A DNA stretch of 14,366 bases, taken from positions 1 through 14,366 of the forward strand of contig USBS01000041.1 of the NCBI GenBank assembly GCA_900552915.1, given 5' to 3'. The notes beneath the pieces were generated by a model. It was given only the letters and a program-made list of their open reading frames with translations. It did not search any database and had not been told where the DNA came from. Below are positions 6,090 through 13,656 of the stretch, in pieces; the stretch's first letter is position 1, and each line of letters starts with the position of its first letter. The stretch is from an uncultured Sutterella sp. GTDB taxonomy: Bacteria > Pseudomonadota > Gammaproteobacteria > Burkholderiales > Burkholderiaceae_F. A program made the translations under genes and the position numbers.

Positions 6090-8540
6090 ATGCTTGACGA
6101 CCTTTTGAATTCGCTCAATCCCATGCAGCGCAAGGCTGCGGAACTCGGCTGCGAAAACGCGCTCGTGCTTGCGGGTGCGGGTTCCGGCAAAACCAAGGTG
6201 CTTACGACGCGCATTGCGCTTCTGATCAACCGCGGTTTGGCGCGTCCTTCGCAGATCCTCGCGGTGACCTTCACCAACAAGGCCGCCCGCGAAATGCGCG
6301 ACCGACTCTCGGCGATGGTCGACTGCGACCTGCGCCACCTCTGGATGGGCACCTTTCACGGAACGGCGCATCGGATTTTGCGCGCGCATGCCGAAGCGGC
6401 CAATCTGCCTCCCACGTTCCAGATCATCGATACTTCAGATCAACTCTCGGTTGTTCGCCGCATCATGAAGGAAATGGGGATCGATCCCAAGATGCGCGAT
6501 CCCAAGACCGTGCAGTGGGCGATCAACAGCTACAAGGAAAGGGGGCTGCGCGCTGATGCGGTGACCGCCCAGCCCGACGCTCAGCACGCCACGATCTACA
6601 AGGTCTACGAAACACGCTGCCAGCGCGAGGGGCTTGTGGACTTTTCCGAGCTGATGCTGCGCTGCGTCGAGCTGCTCGAAGGCAATCAGACGGTGCGCGA
6701 GCACTATAACGACCGCTTCAAGTATCTGCTTGTCGACGAATTTCAGGATACCGACTCGCTGCAGTTCCGATTCATCAAGGCGCTGTGCCCGCCCAAGAGC
6801 AAGGATGCGTGCGTTTTCTGCGTGGGCGACGACGATCAGTCGATTTACGCCTTCCGCGGCGCCAAGGTGGGCAACATGGCCGACTTCGTCAAGGAGTACA
6901 ACGTCGGCAAGATCGTAAAGCTCGAGCAGAACTACCGTTCGACCTCACACATTTTGGACGGCGCCAACGCGGTAATTGCCAATAACAAGGACCGCATGGG
7001 CAAGAATCTCTGGACCGATGCGGGCGCAGGCGCCAAGATTCGGCTTTATCGCGCCGACGCGGATCTCGAAGAGGTCCGCGCCGTGGTGCAGGATATTCTT
7101 GCGGAAAAGCGTACCGGCAAAAAATACGGCGACTTTGCGATTCTCTATCGCAACAACAACCTCTCGCGCAATTTCGAACGGCTGTTGTCGGCAAACGGCA
7201 TCCCGTACCGCGTTTACGGCGGCCTGCGATTCTTCGATCGTCAGGAAGTTAAGGACGTGGTGGCTTATCTGCGCGTGCTTGCCAACGCCGACGACACGAG
7301 TCTGCTGCGCATCATCAACCAGCCTCCGCGCGGCATTGGTGCAACCACCGTCGAGCGCGCCACGGCAATGGCTACCGCTCAGGGCACGACCATTTGGGAG
7401 GTGCTCGCCGAATCCGAGTCGGTTCCCGAAATTCGCCGCGCGCACGCTTTTGTGCAGTTGGTGGAGGATATGGTGGCGCAGGCCGAAGGAAAGAGTTTGC
7501 CGGAACTCATCACGCTCGTGAGCAAACTTTCCGGCCTCGAGGCGTTCTACCAAAAGCAGCAGGACGCTGACATCCGTCTGGAAAACTTGGGCGAACTTGT
7601 CAACGCCGCCGTGGGCTACTGCGAAGAAAACGGCATTGATGCGGATGCGCCGGCGCTTGAGCCCGTGCCGGGCGGCACCATGTCGCCTCTGGACGGGTTC
7701 CTGTCGCAGGCTGCGCTTGAGCCCGACGACAAAAACGCGCAGGAAGACCCCGATGTGGTGCGTCTGATGACGGTGCACGCATCAAAGGGGCTTGAATTTC
7801 CTTACGTTTACCTCACGGCGCTTGAGCAGGATCTCTTTCCGCATTCGAGCCGCGATTCCGAAAACCCCGAAAAGGATCTTTCCGAAGAACGGCGCCTGAT
7901 GTATGTCGCGATGACGCGCGCGCGGCGCAATCTGTGGATCAGTTGGGCGAGAAGCCGCATGATGTGGGGCGAAACGCGTCCTCAGCTATGCTCTCAGTTC
8001 ATCAATGAGATTCCGGCCGAACACGTCGAAAAGCTCTACGACGAAAAGGAGGAAGACGATTCGGACGACGATTGGGGCGACGTCAATCAATGTTGGGAGG
8101 ATCGCCGCTCCGGTTATGGGCGGGGAGCGGGCAGCTACGGCTCCGGTTATTCGCGCTCAGGCAGCTGGAAGGGCGCACGCAGCACGGGTTACTCCGGCTA
8201 CGGGGCGGATTCGTACGGCAGCCGCCGCACCTCGGGCTACGGCTCAAGTTCGTACTCGCGGGCACCGAGTGGAAGCGCTGCCAAGAATCTGCATTCAGAC
8301 TCCTGGAAGATGGCCGGCGTGCTGAAGGCAAGCGACCTCATTAAGAAAAAGGCGGCAACTGCAGGAGGCTTTACCGTCGGCGACCGCGTCGAACATCCGA
8401 CGCTCGGCCGCGGTCGAATCACGGCGATTCTTTATCCCGAAAAACCCTCCGAAACCAATCTCGAGATCGAGTTCGAGGGCGCTGCCGGCAAGAAGAGCCT
8501 GAAACTGATGTTCGTGCAGGAAAAGCTCAGGAAAATCTGA
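6090..8540 (+). CDS. uvrD: UvrD-type superfamily 1 DNA helicase (helicase II)
   Basis: This 3'-5' ATP-driven DNA helicase removes the cut oligonucleotide and UvrC in excision repair and unwinds nicked DNA in mismatch repair. The 816 residues hold all SF1A motifs: Walker A GAGSGKT (29-35), VDEFQD (215-220), VGDDDQSIYAFRGA, the LEQNYRST region, VVRLMTVHASKGLEF (556-570) and EERRLMYVAMTRARR (599-613). The start MLDDLLNSLNPMQRKAA matches the usual UvrD N-terminus; the frame is open back to 5880, but that extension is unlike the family. After the helicase core come an acidic patch (about 651-664) and a Gly/Ser/Tyr/Arg-rich linker (about 673-730). A Tudor-like UvrD/PcrA C-terminal domain follows (VGDRVEHPTLGRG, 761-816). 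PcrA or Rep are less likely names, since similarity to E. coli UvrD runs along the whole protein. Confidence 0.93.
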   Translation: MLDDLLNSLNPMQRKAAELGCENALVLAGAGSGKTKVLTTRIALLINRGLARPSQILAVTFTNKAAREMRDRLSAMVDCDLRHLWMGTFHGTAHRILRAHAEAANLPPTFQIIDTSDQLSVVRRIMKEMGIDPKMRDPKTVQWAINSYKERGLRADAVTAQPDAQHATIYKVYETRCQREGLVDFSELMLRCVELLEGNQTVREHYNDRFKYLLVDEFQDTDSLQFRFIKALCPPKSKDACVFCVGDDDQSIYAFRGAKVGNMADFVKEYNVGKIVKLEQNYRSTSHILDGANAVIANNKDRMGKNLWTDAGAGAKIRLYRADADLEEVRAVVQDILAEKRTGKKYGDFAILYRNNNLSRNFERLLSANGIPYRVYGGLRFFDRQEVKDVVAYLRVLANADDTSLLRIINQPPRGIGATTVERATAMATAQGTTIWEVLAESESVPEIRRAHAFVQLVEDMVAQAEGKSLPELITLVSKLSGLEAFYQKQQDADIRLENLGELVNAAVGYCEENGIDADAPALEPVPGGTMSPLDGFLSQAALEPDDKNAQEDPDVVRLMTVHASKGLEFPYVYLTALEQDLFPHSSRDSENPEKDLSEERRLMYVAMTRARRNLWISWARSRMMWGETRPQLCSQFINEIPAEHVEKLYDEKEEDDSDDDWGDVNQCWEDRRSGYGRGAGSYGSGYSRSGSWKGARSTGYSGYGADSYGSRRTSGYGSSSYSRAPSGSAAKNLHSDSWKMAGVLKASDLIKKKAATAGGFTVGDRVEHPTLGRGRITAILYPEKPSETNLEIEFEGAAGKKSLKLMFVQEKLRKI

Positions 8541-8549
8541 CGCCGACGA

Positions 8550-8577
8550 CAGGCCGGCGTTACCGAATGCCGGCCTG
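8550..8577. terminator. Hairpin between convergent uvrD and the Nim-like gene
   Basis: CAGGCCGGC (8550-8558) and GCCGGCCTG (8569-8577) are perfect 9-bp inverted arms with a 10-base loop. The structure sits just after the uvrD stop and covers the stop of the convergent gene at 8560. It lacks a T run, so it is at best a weak or Rho-assisted bidirectional terminator. Confidence 0.5.
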
Positions 8578-9105
8578 AACGCGATTGAAGTAGCCCTGCT
8601 TGTTGCGAGCCTTGCCCGAAACGGATTCGATCGTCACCTTCCAGAAGGTGATGAAGCGGTTGCCCTTGGCGTAGTAGTCTTCAATGGCTTCAAGGCCCGC
8701 CTGCGGCACATGACGCAGACAGAACGCCGTGGCGACGCGGCGCTTTTCGTCTTCATCGACCACGGCCGAGATGCGGCCTGAGACAATCGCGGAGGCGTAG
8801 TTGACCGAAAAGTCGTGCGGCAGTTCGTCGGCAGCTGTCTCGGCACGACCGACCCAAACGAGCGAGACCTTGTTGTTTTGCTGAACGTTTTGGCAGCGTC
8901 TGCCGTTGACGTTGCTTGAGCTGTGAAAGTAGACGGCGCCGTCGATGAGCGCTGCCGTTATAGGTGTGGCATAGGGAGTGCCCGAAGCGTCGACCGTGGC
9001 GATCACGCAGTGCGGCGTATTTTTAATGACTTCAAGGGCTTCTTCTCTCGTCAATTCCCGATCCTTGCGGCGCATCGGCCGTTCGGTGCTTTGCTGTTGC
9101 GTCAT
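8560..9105 (-). CDS. Pyridoxamine 5'-phosphate oxidase-fold flavoprotein, Nim-like
   Basis: The 181-residue soluble protein belongs to the FMN-binding split-barrel superfamily and resembles the NimA-like subgroup. The N-terminal signature RRKDRELTREEALEVI (12-27) is followed by CVIATVDASGTPYATPI (33-49). Then come a strand with YFHSS (His61), RRCQN-x-KVSLV where the family has a basic segment and KV, and a C-terminal FWKVTIESVSGKA. Nim proteins reduce or bind 5-nitroimidazoles, and relatives are general flavin-dependent reductases or heme-binding proteins; the substrate here cannot be read from sequence. The ATG at 9105 has AAGGA seven bases upstream; Met11 is an alternative start closer to the usual family N-terminus. 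It follows efp on the same strand but behind a terminator, so it probably has its own promoter in 9106-9220. Confidence 0.82.
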   Translation of the reverse strand: MTQQQSTERPMRRKDRELTREEALEVIKNTPHCVIATVDASGTPYATPITAALIDGAVYFHSSSNVNGRRCQNVQQNNKVSLVWVGRAETAADELPHDFSVNYASAIVSGRISAVVDEDEKRRVATAFCLRHVPQAGLEAIEDYYAKGNRFITFWKVTIESVSGKARNKQGYFNRVQAGIR

Positions 9106-9149
9106 ATGGGTCCTTACTCAATACGAAACGGTGACGGCTCAAATCCGTT

Positions 9150-9162
9150 GACTTCCGAAGTC
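9150..9162. promoter_or_regulatory. 13-bp dyad upstream of the Nim-like gene
   Basis: GACTTC and GAAGTC flank one central base, forming a perfect inverted repeat 45 bp upstream of the Nim-like start codon. It may be a repressor site, but no clear -10/-35 pair is visible and the arms are short. Confidence 0.3.
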
Positions 9163-9223
9163 TAACCGCAAAACGAACTCGAACAGCGAGTACGCACGCC
9201 CCGACGGTTTTGTAAGCAAAAGA

Positions 9224-9255
9224 AAAGCGCCTCAGGCACGAGCCCTCGGCGCTTT
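9224..9255 (-). terminator. Rho-independent terminator after efp
   Basis: On the minus strand AAAGCGCC and GGCGCTTT form a perfect 8-bp outer stem, with an inner AGG/CCT pairing, followed by TTTTCTTTTGC. It lies about 30 bases after the efp stop. A separate 12-bp palindrome GCGAACGTTCGC (9256-9267) sits between stop and terminator. Confidence 0.82.
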
Positions 9256-9283
9256 GCGAACGTTCGCGTTCGATCAAGCAAAA

Positions 9284-9841
9284 TTACTTGATGCGGCTGC
9301 GGTATTCGTTCGTGCGGGTGTCGATTTCGATCTTGTCGCCCGTGTTCACGAAAGCGGGAACGTCGAGCGTGAAGCCGGTCGCCAGGCGAGCGGGCTTCAT
9401 GACCTTGCCGGAGGTGTCGCCCTTGACGGCAGGTTCGGTGTAGACGACTTCACGGACGAGCATCGTCGGCAGTTCGATGCCGATCACGCGGCCTTCGTAG
9501 AAGACGGCTTCCGCAGTCAGATCTTCCTGCAGGTACTTCTTGGCGTCTTCCATCGTGTCTTCGTCGACTTCGTACTGGTTGTATTCGCTGTCCATCCAGA
9601 CGTAGTGCGGATCGGCGAAGTAGGAGTAGGTCACTTCCTTGCGTTCGAGGATGATGTCTTCGAACTTGTCGTCGGCACGGTAAACCGTTTCCGTCACGGC
9701 GCCGTTGAGAAGATTCTTCATCTTCATCTTGACGGTGGAGGCGCCACGGCCGCCCTTGGAGTATTCGGCCTTCAGGACAACCATCGGATCCTTGCCGACC
9801 ATGAACACGTTGCCGGAACGCAGCTCTTGCGCGGTCTTCAT
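9284..9841 (-). CDS. efp: Elongation factor P (arginine type)
   Basis: EF-P binds between the P and E sites of stalled ribosomes and promotes peptide bond formation at polyproline stretches. The 185 residues match the three-barrel family (188 in E. coli): a KOW-like N-terminal domain and two OB-type domains, with the signature region PTMLVREVVYTEPAVKGDTSGKV split across residues about 125-150. The tip of the N-terminal loop reads YSKGGRGAST with Arg32, where E. coli has a beta-lysylated Lys. Arg32 is the residue modified with rhamnose by EarP, and earP lies directly upstream, so this is the rhamnosylated class. The ribosome-binding site AAGGA is slightly distant from the ATG. A 95-bp gap separates it from earP, leaving room for its own promoter. 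Confidence 0.97.
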   Translation of the reverse strand: MKTAQELRSGNVFMVGKDPMVVLKAEYSKGGRGASTVKMKMKNLLNGAVTETVYRADDKFEDIILERKEVTYSYFADPHYVWMDSEYNQYEVDEDTMEDAKKYLQEDLTAEAVFYEGRVIGIELPTMLVREVVYTEPAVKGDTSGKVMKPARLATGFTLDVPAFVNTGDKIEIDTRTNEYRSRIK

Positions 9842-9936
9842 AATGTGTGTATTCCTTGAATTAAAAAGTTTTGACGCACGCCCGAAAAGAGCGCATGAAA
9901 AATTCTGCGCGCCGGGCTTTCAAAATTCTTGAGAAC

Positions 9937-11073
9937 TCAACATTTTAGCTTGTTTTCTGCCAATTTGGAAATGCTCTGCGCAAGAGTCGGTAGTGAAAAA
10001 AGCGTCTGCTTCCACCGCGCTGCGCCGAGCGTCAATTCCTGCAGGCAGTCCCGCCAAGCAGCCCACGCGCCGGGGTTTTCGGCGCCGTTGTTCACAAAGG
10101 CTTCCAAATCGAGCCACGGTTTGCGTGCCGTTTCGGGTAGAGCCTGCGTATAGAGCTCGGCAAAGGCCGCAAGCTTTGTTAAATGCGTGTCTTCCGTTTG
10201 CGGGTAGAGCGTCCAGATCATCGGCACGCCCGCAAGCTGAGCGCGCAGCACGCTGTCTTCGCCGCGAATGAGCGCTGCATCGCACGCAAGCAGCACGTCG
10301 TCGAACACGTCCTGCGGCACCATTGGTGCCTGTACGAAGCGCACGTGTGAGGCTTTAGCCTGATCGAGAGCTTTTTTCAGTGTCTCGGAGGCTTTGCCCG
10401 GAGCCGCCAGAATCTGCACGGGACGGGGATCGGCTGCAAGCATCCGCGCAAACTCTTGAACGGGCATTTCCGGGTAGGTGAAAAAGTAAAGCGTAAACGG
10501 ATGATCGAGCTGCGCGCCGAATGCTTCAAAAAGACGCTTTCTGACTTCGTTCTTGCGAGCGGGGTTCATCTTTTTCTCAAGGCCGCGCTCGCGGTTGATG
10601 CCGCTTGTCTTCTCGGAAAAGCCCGGGAAAAGGAACGTCTTGTCGTAGCCGTAGCGAGGATGCGGACTCGGAAGGCCGTTTCCTTCTTCGGCGTACTTTT
10701 CGGCGGTGAGATAGTCGAGCGCAAAGACGGCGCAGGGACAAGACTCAACACGCTGCGCAATCGCGGCTTCGTATATATCCGGCAGCCGGCAGGAAAAAAG
10801 CTCGATTACGACATCGGCGGCTTTTCCGTTCCATGGTTCGAAGGGGCGCGAGGGATCGTTTTCCAGCCAGTCGCAGACCACGACGCGCCCGGCCTGAGAT
10901 TCGCTCATCTCGGAAACGGTCGAGGGCACGATCGCGGAGAGCACCGCCGCATCGTCTATGATTAGGCGCACGGCCCAGCCGTACTCGACGGCAAGCGATT
11001 TAGCGAGCCGCCAGGAAACGCCCGCGTCGCCGTAGTTGTCGATGACGCGGCAGAACATGTCGCACGTGCGCAT
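9937..11073 (-). CDS. earP: EF-P arginine rhamnosyltransferase EarP
   Basis: EarP transfers rhamnose from dTDP-L-rhamnose to Arg32 of EF-P, an inverting GT-B glycosyltransferase reaction needed for full EF-P activity. The 378 residues are the usual length. The N-terminal CRVIDNYGDAGVSWRLA (8-24) carries Asp12 and Asp16, the acidic pair shown to be essential in studied EarPs. The C-terminal half carries RGEDSVLRAQLAGVPMIW (Arg270-Glu272-Asp273-Ser274) and YPQTEDTHLTKL, which bind the nucleotide sugar. It lies upstream of efp on the same strand, forming an earP-efp unit. The start at 11073 has a weak GGGAG; an internal ATG at 11058 would lose part of the first strand. Genes for dTDP-rhamnose synthesis are not in this window. 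Confidence 0.95.
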   Translation of the reverse strand: MRTCDMFCRVIDNYGDAGVSWRLAKSLAVEYGWAVRLIIDDAAVLSAIVPSTVSEMSESQAGRVVVCDWLENDPSRPFEPWNGKAADVVIELFSCRLPDIYEAAIAQRVESCPCAVFALDYLTAEKYAEEGNGLPSPHPRYGYDKTFLFPGFSEKTSGINRERGLEKKMNPARKNEVRKRLFEAFGAQLDHPFTLYFFTYPEMPVQEFARMLAADPRPVQILAAPGKASETLKKALDQAKASHVRFVQAPMVPQDVFDDVLLACDAALIRGEDSVLRAQLAGVPMIWTLYPQTEDTHLTKLAAFAELYTQALPETARKPWLDLEAFVNNGAENPGAWAAWRDCLQELTLGAARWKQTLFSLPTLAQSISKLAENKLKC

Positions 11074-11114
11074 GCGCTTTCACTCCCAAACACGAATAGA
11101 GACAAGAAACCGAA

Positions 11115-12977
11115 ATGATGTCAGCAATCAGTGCCGACAGCAACAAAGAAGTGCTTGCCGGCCTGCCGAGCCTGCCCGGCGTGTACCGCTATTTCGACGC
11201 GGCGGGCACGTGTCTGTACGTGGGCAAGGCGCGCGACCTGAAGCGCCGCGTTTCGAGCTACTTCCGCAAAACGGGACAGAGTCCGCGCATCGCGCTGATG
11301 GTGCAGAAGATTGCGCGGCTCGAGACCACGGTCGTGCGCACCGAGGCCGAAGCGCTGCTGCTTGAAAACAATCTCATCAAGACGCTTGCGCCCAAGTACA
11401 ACATTCTGTTTCGCGACGACAAGAGCTACCCGTACCTCAAAATTTCCGAGGGGCCGTTTGCGCGTGTGAGCTATTACCGAGGCGCTGTGGACCGCAAAAG
11501 CCGCTACTTCGGGCCGTATCCCAACGGCTCGGCCGTGCGCGAGGCCATCGGCGTGCTGCAGAAGGTCTTTCACTTGAGAACCTGCGAGGAGGCGGTCTTT
11601 CGCAACCGGTCGCGCCCGTGCTTGATGGGTCAGATGGGGCGCTGCTCGGCGCCCTGCATCGGGCGCATCAATGCTGCGGAATACGCTAAGGACGTCGACG
11701 ATGCGTGCGCTTTTCTGCGGGGAAAGACCGATGAAATCATGGAGGAACTCACCGACGCGATGATGAACGCCGCCGAAGATCGGCGCTACGAAGAAGCAGC
11801 CGTGCTCCGCGATCGGATCAGTCTGCTCAGGGACGTCATGCATCAGCAGGCGGTTGAAACGACCGGCGGCGACACCGATGCCGACATCATCGCCGTGCTG
11901 GTCAAAAACGGCGCGGCGTGCGTCAATTTGGCCGTGGTGCGCGGCGGACGCCATTTGGGCGACCATGCCTACTTTCCCGATTTTGCGCGCGGCACGGGCG
12001 ACGAACTGTCCGAAGGCGAAGTTTTTGAGGCGTTCATTGCGCATCACTACTGCAACGTGCCCGTGCCGGATACCGTAATTTCGCAGGCTGCCGACGATCC
12101 GGCTGCGGCTGCGCAAACACTTTCGACGCTTGCCGGCCGCAAAATCGCCTTCGTGCACGAACCTCAGCTGACGCGGCGCAAGTGGTACGAAATGGCCGTC
12201 ACCAATGCCGTCATTGCGCTTGACCGCCACATTGCCGAAAGCGCGGGCGAAGCCAAGCGCATCGACGATCTGATTACAGTGCTCGGGCTTGAATTGACGC
12301 CCGAGGAGCGCGCGGCTCTCCGAATCGAGTGCTTCGATATTTCGCACACTGCCGGCGAAGCGACGCAGGCCTCCTGCGTCGTGTTTGAAGGCAGCCGCAT
12401 GAACAGTGCCCTCTATCGGCGCTTCAATATTGAAGGCGTTACTCCCGGCGACGACTACGCGGCCATGCGCCAGGTGCTTGAGCGCCGCTACGCACCGGTT
12501 GCTCGAGGGGAAGCCAGGTTGCCGACGCTGGTGCTCGTTGACGGCGGGCGAGGCCAAGTGCATATGGCGAAAGACGTCTTCAACGAACTCGGACTTGATA
12601 TTTCCGTGATTGTGGGTGTTGCCAAGGGCGAGGGACGCAAGACGGGCCTTGAAACGCTCATTTTTGCCGACGGGCGCGAGCCGTTGGTGCTCGGCAGCCT
12701 CAGCCCCGCTTTGATGCTTGTGGCGATGATCCGAGATGAGGCGCATCGCTTTGCTATAACCGGCATGCGCGCCAAGCGCAGCAAAACGCGCCAGACGAGC
12801 CGTCTGGAGGACATTGCCGGAATCGGTCCGACGCGCCGCCGTAAACTCCTTACGCATTTCGGGGGTATGAAAACCCTGAAGAATGCGAGCATAGAAGATA
12901 TCGCTAAAATTGACGGCATTTCGCGCAAGCTTGCCGAACAGATCTATTCACAACTGCATGGGGCAGACGGTGCCTGA
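11115..12977 (+). CDS. uvrC: Excinuclease ABC subunit C
   Basis: UvrC makes both incisions around a lesion located by UvrA/UvrB in nucleotide excision repair. The 620 residues are near the family length (610 in E. coli). Domains in order: GIY-YIG nuclease (about 18-100; PGVYRYF, CLYVGKARDLKRRV) for the 3' cut; a four-cysteine group (Cys157, 169, 177, 181), the reported 4Fe-4S ligand positions in E. coli UvrC; a UVR helical hairpin contacting UvrB (about 208-245); an RNase H-like nuclease for the 5' cut with Asp408, Asp476 and His544; and tandem helix-hairpin-helix motifs (about 560-616, IAGIGPTRRRKLL). All key residues are present. Met1 and Met2 are both possible starts with only a weak GAGA-type site. 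It diverges from earP by 41 bp and overlaps pgsA. Confidence 0.97.
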   Translation: MMSAISADSNKEVLAGLPSLPGVYRYFDAAGTCLYVGKARDLKRRVSSYFRKTGQSPRIALMVQKIARLETTVVRTEAEALLLENNLIKTLAPKYNILFRDDKSYPYLKISEGPFARVSYYRGAVDRKSRYFGPYPNGSAVREAIGVLQKVFHLRTCEEAVFRNRSRPCLMGQMGRCSAPCIGRINAAEYAKDVDDACAFLRGKTDEIMEELTDAMMNAAEDRRYEEAAVLRDRISLLRDVMHQQAVETTGGDTDADIIAVLVKNGAACVNLAVVRGGRHLGDHAYFPDFARGTGDELSEGEVFEAFIAHHYCNVPVPDTVISQAADDPAAAAQTLSTLAGRKIAFVHEPQLTRRKWYEMAVTNAVIALDRHIAESAGEAKRIDDLITVLGLELTPEERAALRIECFDISHTAGEATQASCVVFEGSRMNSALYRRFNIEGVTPGDDYAAMRQVLERRYAPVARGEARLPTLVLVDGGRGQVHMAKDVFNELGLDISVIVGVAKGEGRKTGLETLIFADGREPLVLGSLSPALMLVAMIRDEAHRFAITGMRAKRSKTRQTSRLEDIAGIGPTRRRKLLTHFGGMKTLKNASIEDIAKIDGISRKLAEQIYSQLHGADGA

Positions 12978-13554
12978 CAAACGCTTCAATATTCCGATGG
13001 CGCTCACCTGGGCGCGCATTGCCTTTATTCCCTTGATCGTCGGTGTTTTCTACGTGCCCGACGTCCTGATGGGACCTCACGTCAAAAATCTTCTGGCTTG
13101 CGTGATGTTCGTGGTTGCCGCCATCACGGATGCCCTGGACGGCTACATTGCCCGCCGCTACAACATGATGACCAATATGGGAGCGTTTCTCGACAGCGTT
13201 GCCGACAAGCTCGTTGTTTGTTCGGCCATTGTGGTGCTGCTTGCGTTTGACCGCGTCGACATGCTCGTGGCGCTCATCATCGTGGGCCGCGAGATCGCCG
13301 TGACGGCGCTGCGTGAATGGATGGCTAAGATCGGGGCGGCGGCAAGTGTAAAGGTCAACTGGTTCGGCAAGATCAAAACGATTGCGCAGATGACCGCCAT
13401 TCCCATGCTTCTCTTTCACGATCCGCTTTTCGGTCTGCCGATTGCGATGATCGGTACGGTGCTTATCTACATTGCCGCCATTCTGACGATCTATTCGATG
13501 TGCGTCTATATGTCGGCCGCTTGGCCGCATCTGCAGCGTCAGGACGAAAAATAA
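12958..13554 (+). CDS. pgsA: CDP-diacylglycerol--glycerol-3-phosphate 3-phosphatidyltransferase
   Basis: This inner-membrane enzyme makes phosphatidylglycerophosphate from CDP-diacylglycerol and glycerol 3-phosphate, the first committed step to phosphatidylglycerol and cardiolipin. The 198-residue product has the complete CDP-alcohol phosphotransferase motif: Asp58, Asp61, Gly62, Ala65, Arg66, Gly75, Asp79, Asp83. Hydrophobic segments near 17-33, 43-57, 83-110 and two or more in the C-terminal third fit the multi-pass topology. The ATG at 12958 overlaps the end of uvrC by 20 bases. An in-frame GTG at 12970, preceded by GGGG, is an equally reasonable start and gives MPDKRFNIP. The frame is open back to 12910 but that extension is not family-like. 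The overlap implies translation coupled to uvrC, an order common in proteobacteria. Confidence 0.95.
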   Translation: MGQTVPDKRFNIPMALTWARIAFIPLIVGVFYVPDVLMGPHVKNLLACVMFVVAAITDALDGYIARRYNMMTNMGAFLDSVADKLVVCSAIVVLLAFDRVDMLVALIIVGREIAVTALREWMAKIGAAASVKVNWFGKIKTIAQMTAIPMLLFHDPLFGLPIAMIGTVLIYIAAILTIYSMCVYMSAAWPHLQRQDEK

Positions 13555-13596
13555 GGCTCGGTTTCGTCCACACCTTCCTTGCGTTCGTTTTGTTTT

Positions 13597-13631
13597 CTAT
13601 CGTACTATCACCAAAACTGATAGTATGATAG
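13597..13631 (+). promoter_or_regulatory. 14-bp inverted repeat, candidate operator of the second AlbA_2 gene
   Basis: CTATCGTACTATCA (13597-13610) and TGATAGTATGATAG (13618-13631) pair at 13 of 14 positions around a 7-base spacer. Each arm is itself a tandem CTATC/GATAG repeat with an 8-bp period, and a further TGATAG overlaps the start codon (13658-13663). A possible promoter TTGCGT (13579-13584), 18 bases, TACTAT (13603-13608) would place the -10 box inside the left arm, fitting repression by a bound protein. No convincing terminator for pgsA is seen between 13555 and this site. Confidence 0.55.
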
Positions 13632-13656
13632 AAAAAATCGTTCGTCGGAGGAAAAA

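Noticed and set aside
6945..7778. A 277-codon open frame antisense to uvrD
   Set aside because: It lies wholly inside the helicase core, whose motifs are all intact on the plus strand; composition is that of a shadow frame.
11121..12857. A 578-codon open frame antisense to uvrC
   Set aside because: It mirrors uvrC codon structure, has the same His/Ala/Arg-rich composition, and no domain or credible ribosome-binding site.
13555..13656. Possible tRNA genes or attachment site after pgsA
   Set aside because: No cloverleaf or T-loop sequence is visible and the gap is too short; only the operator-like dyad is present.
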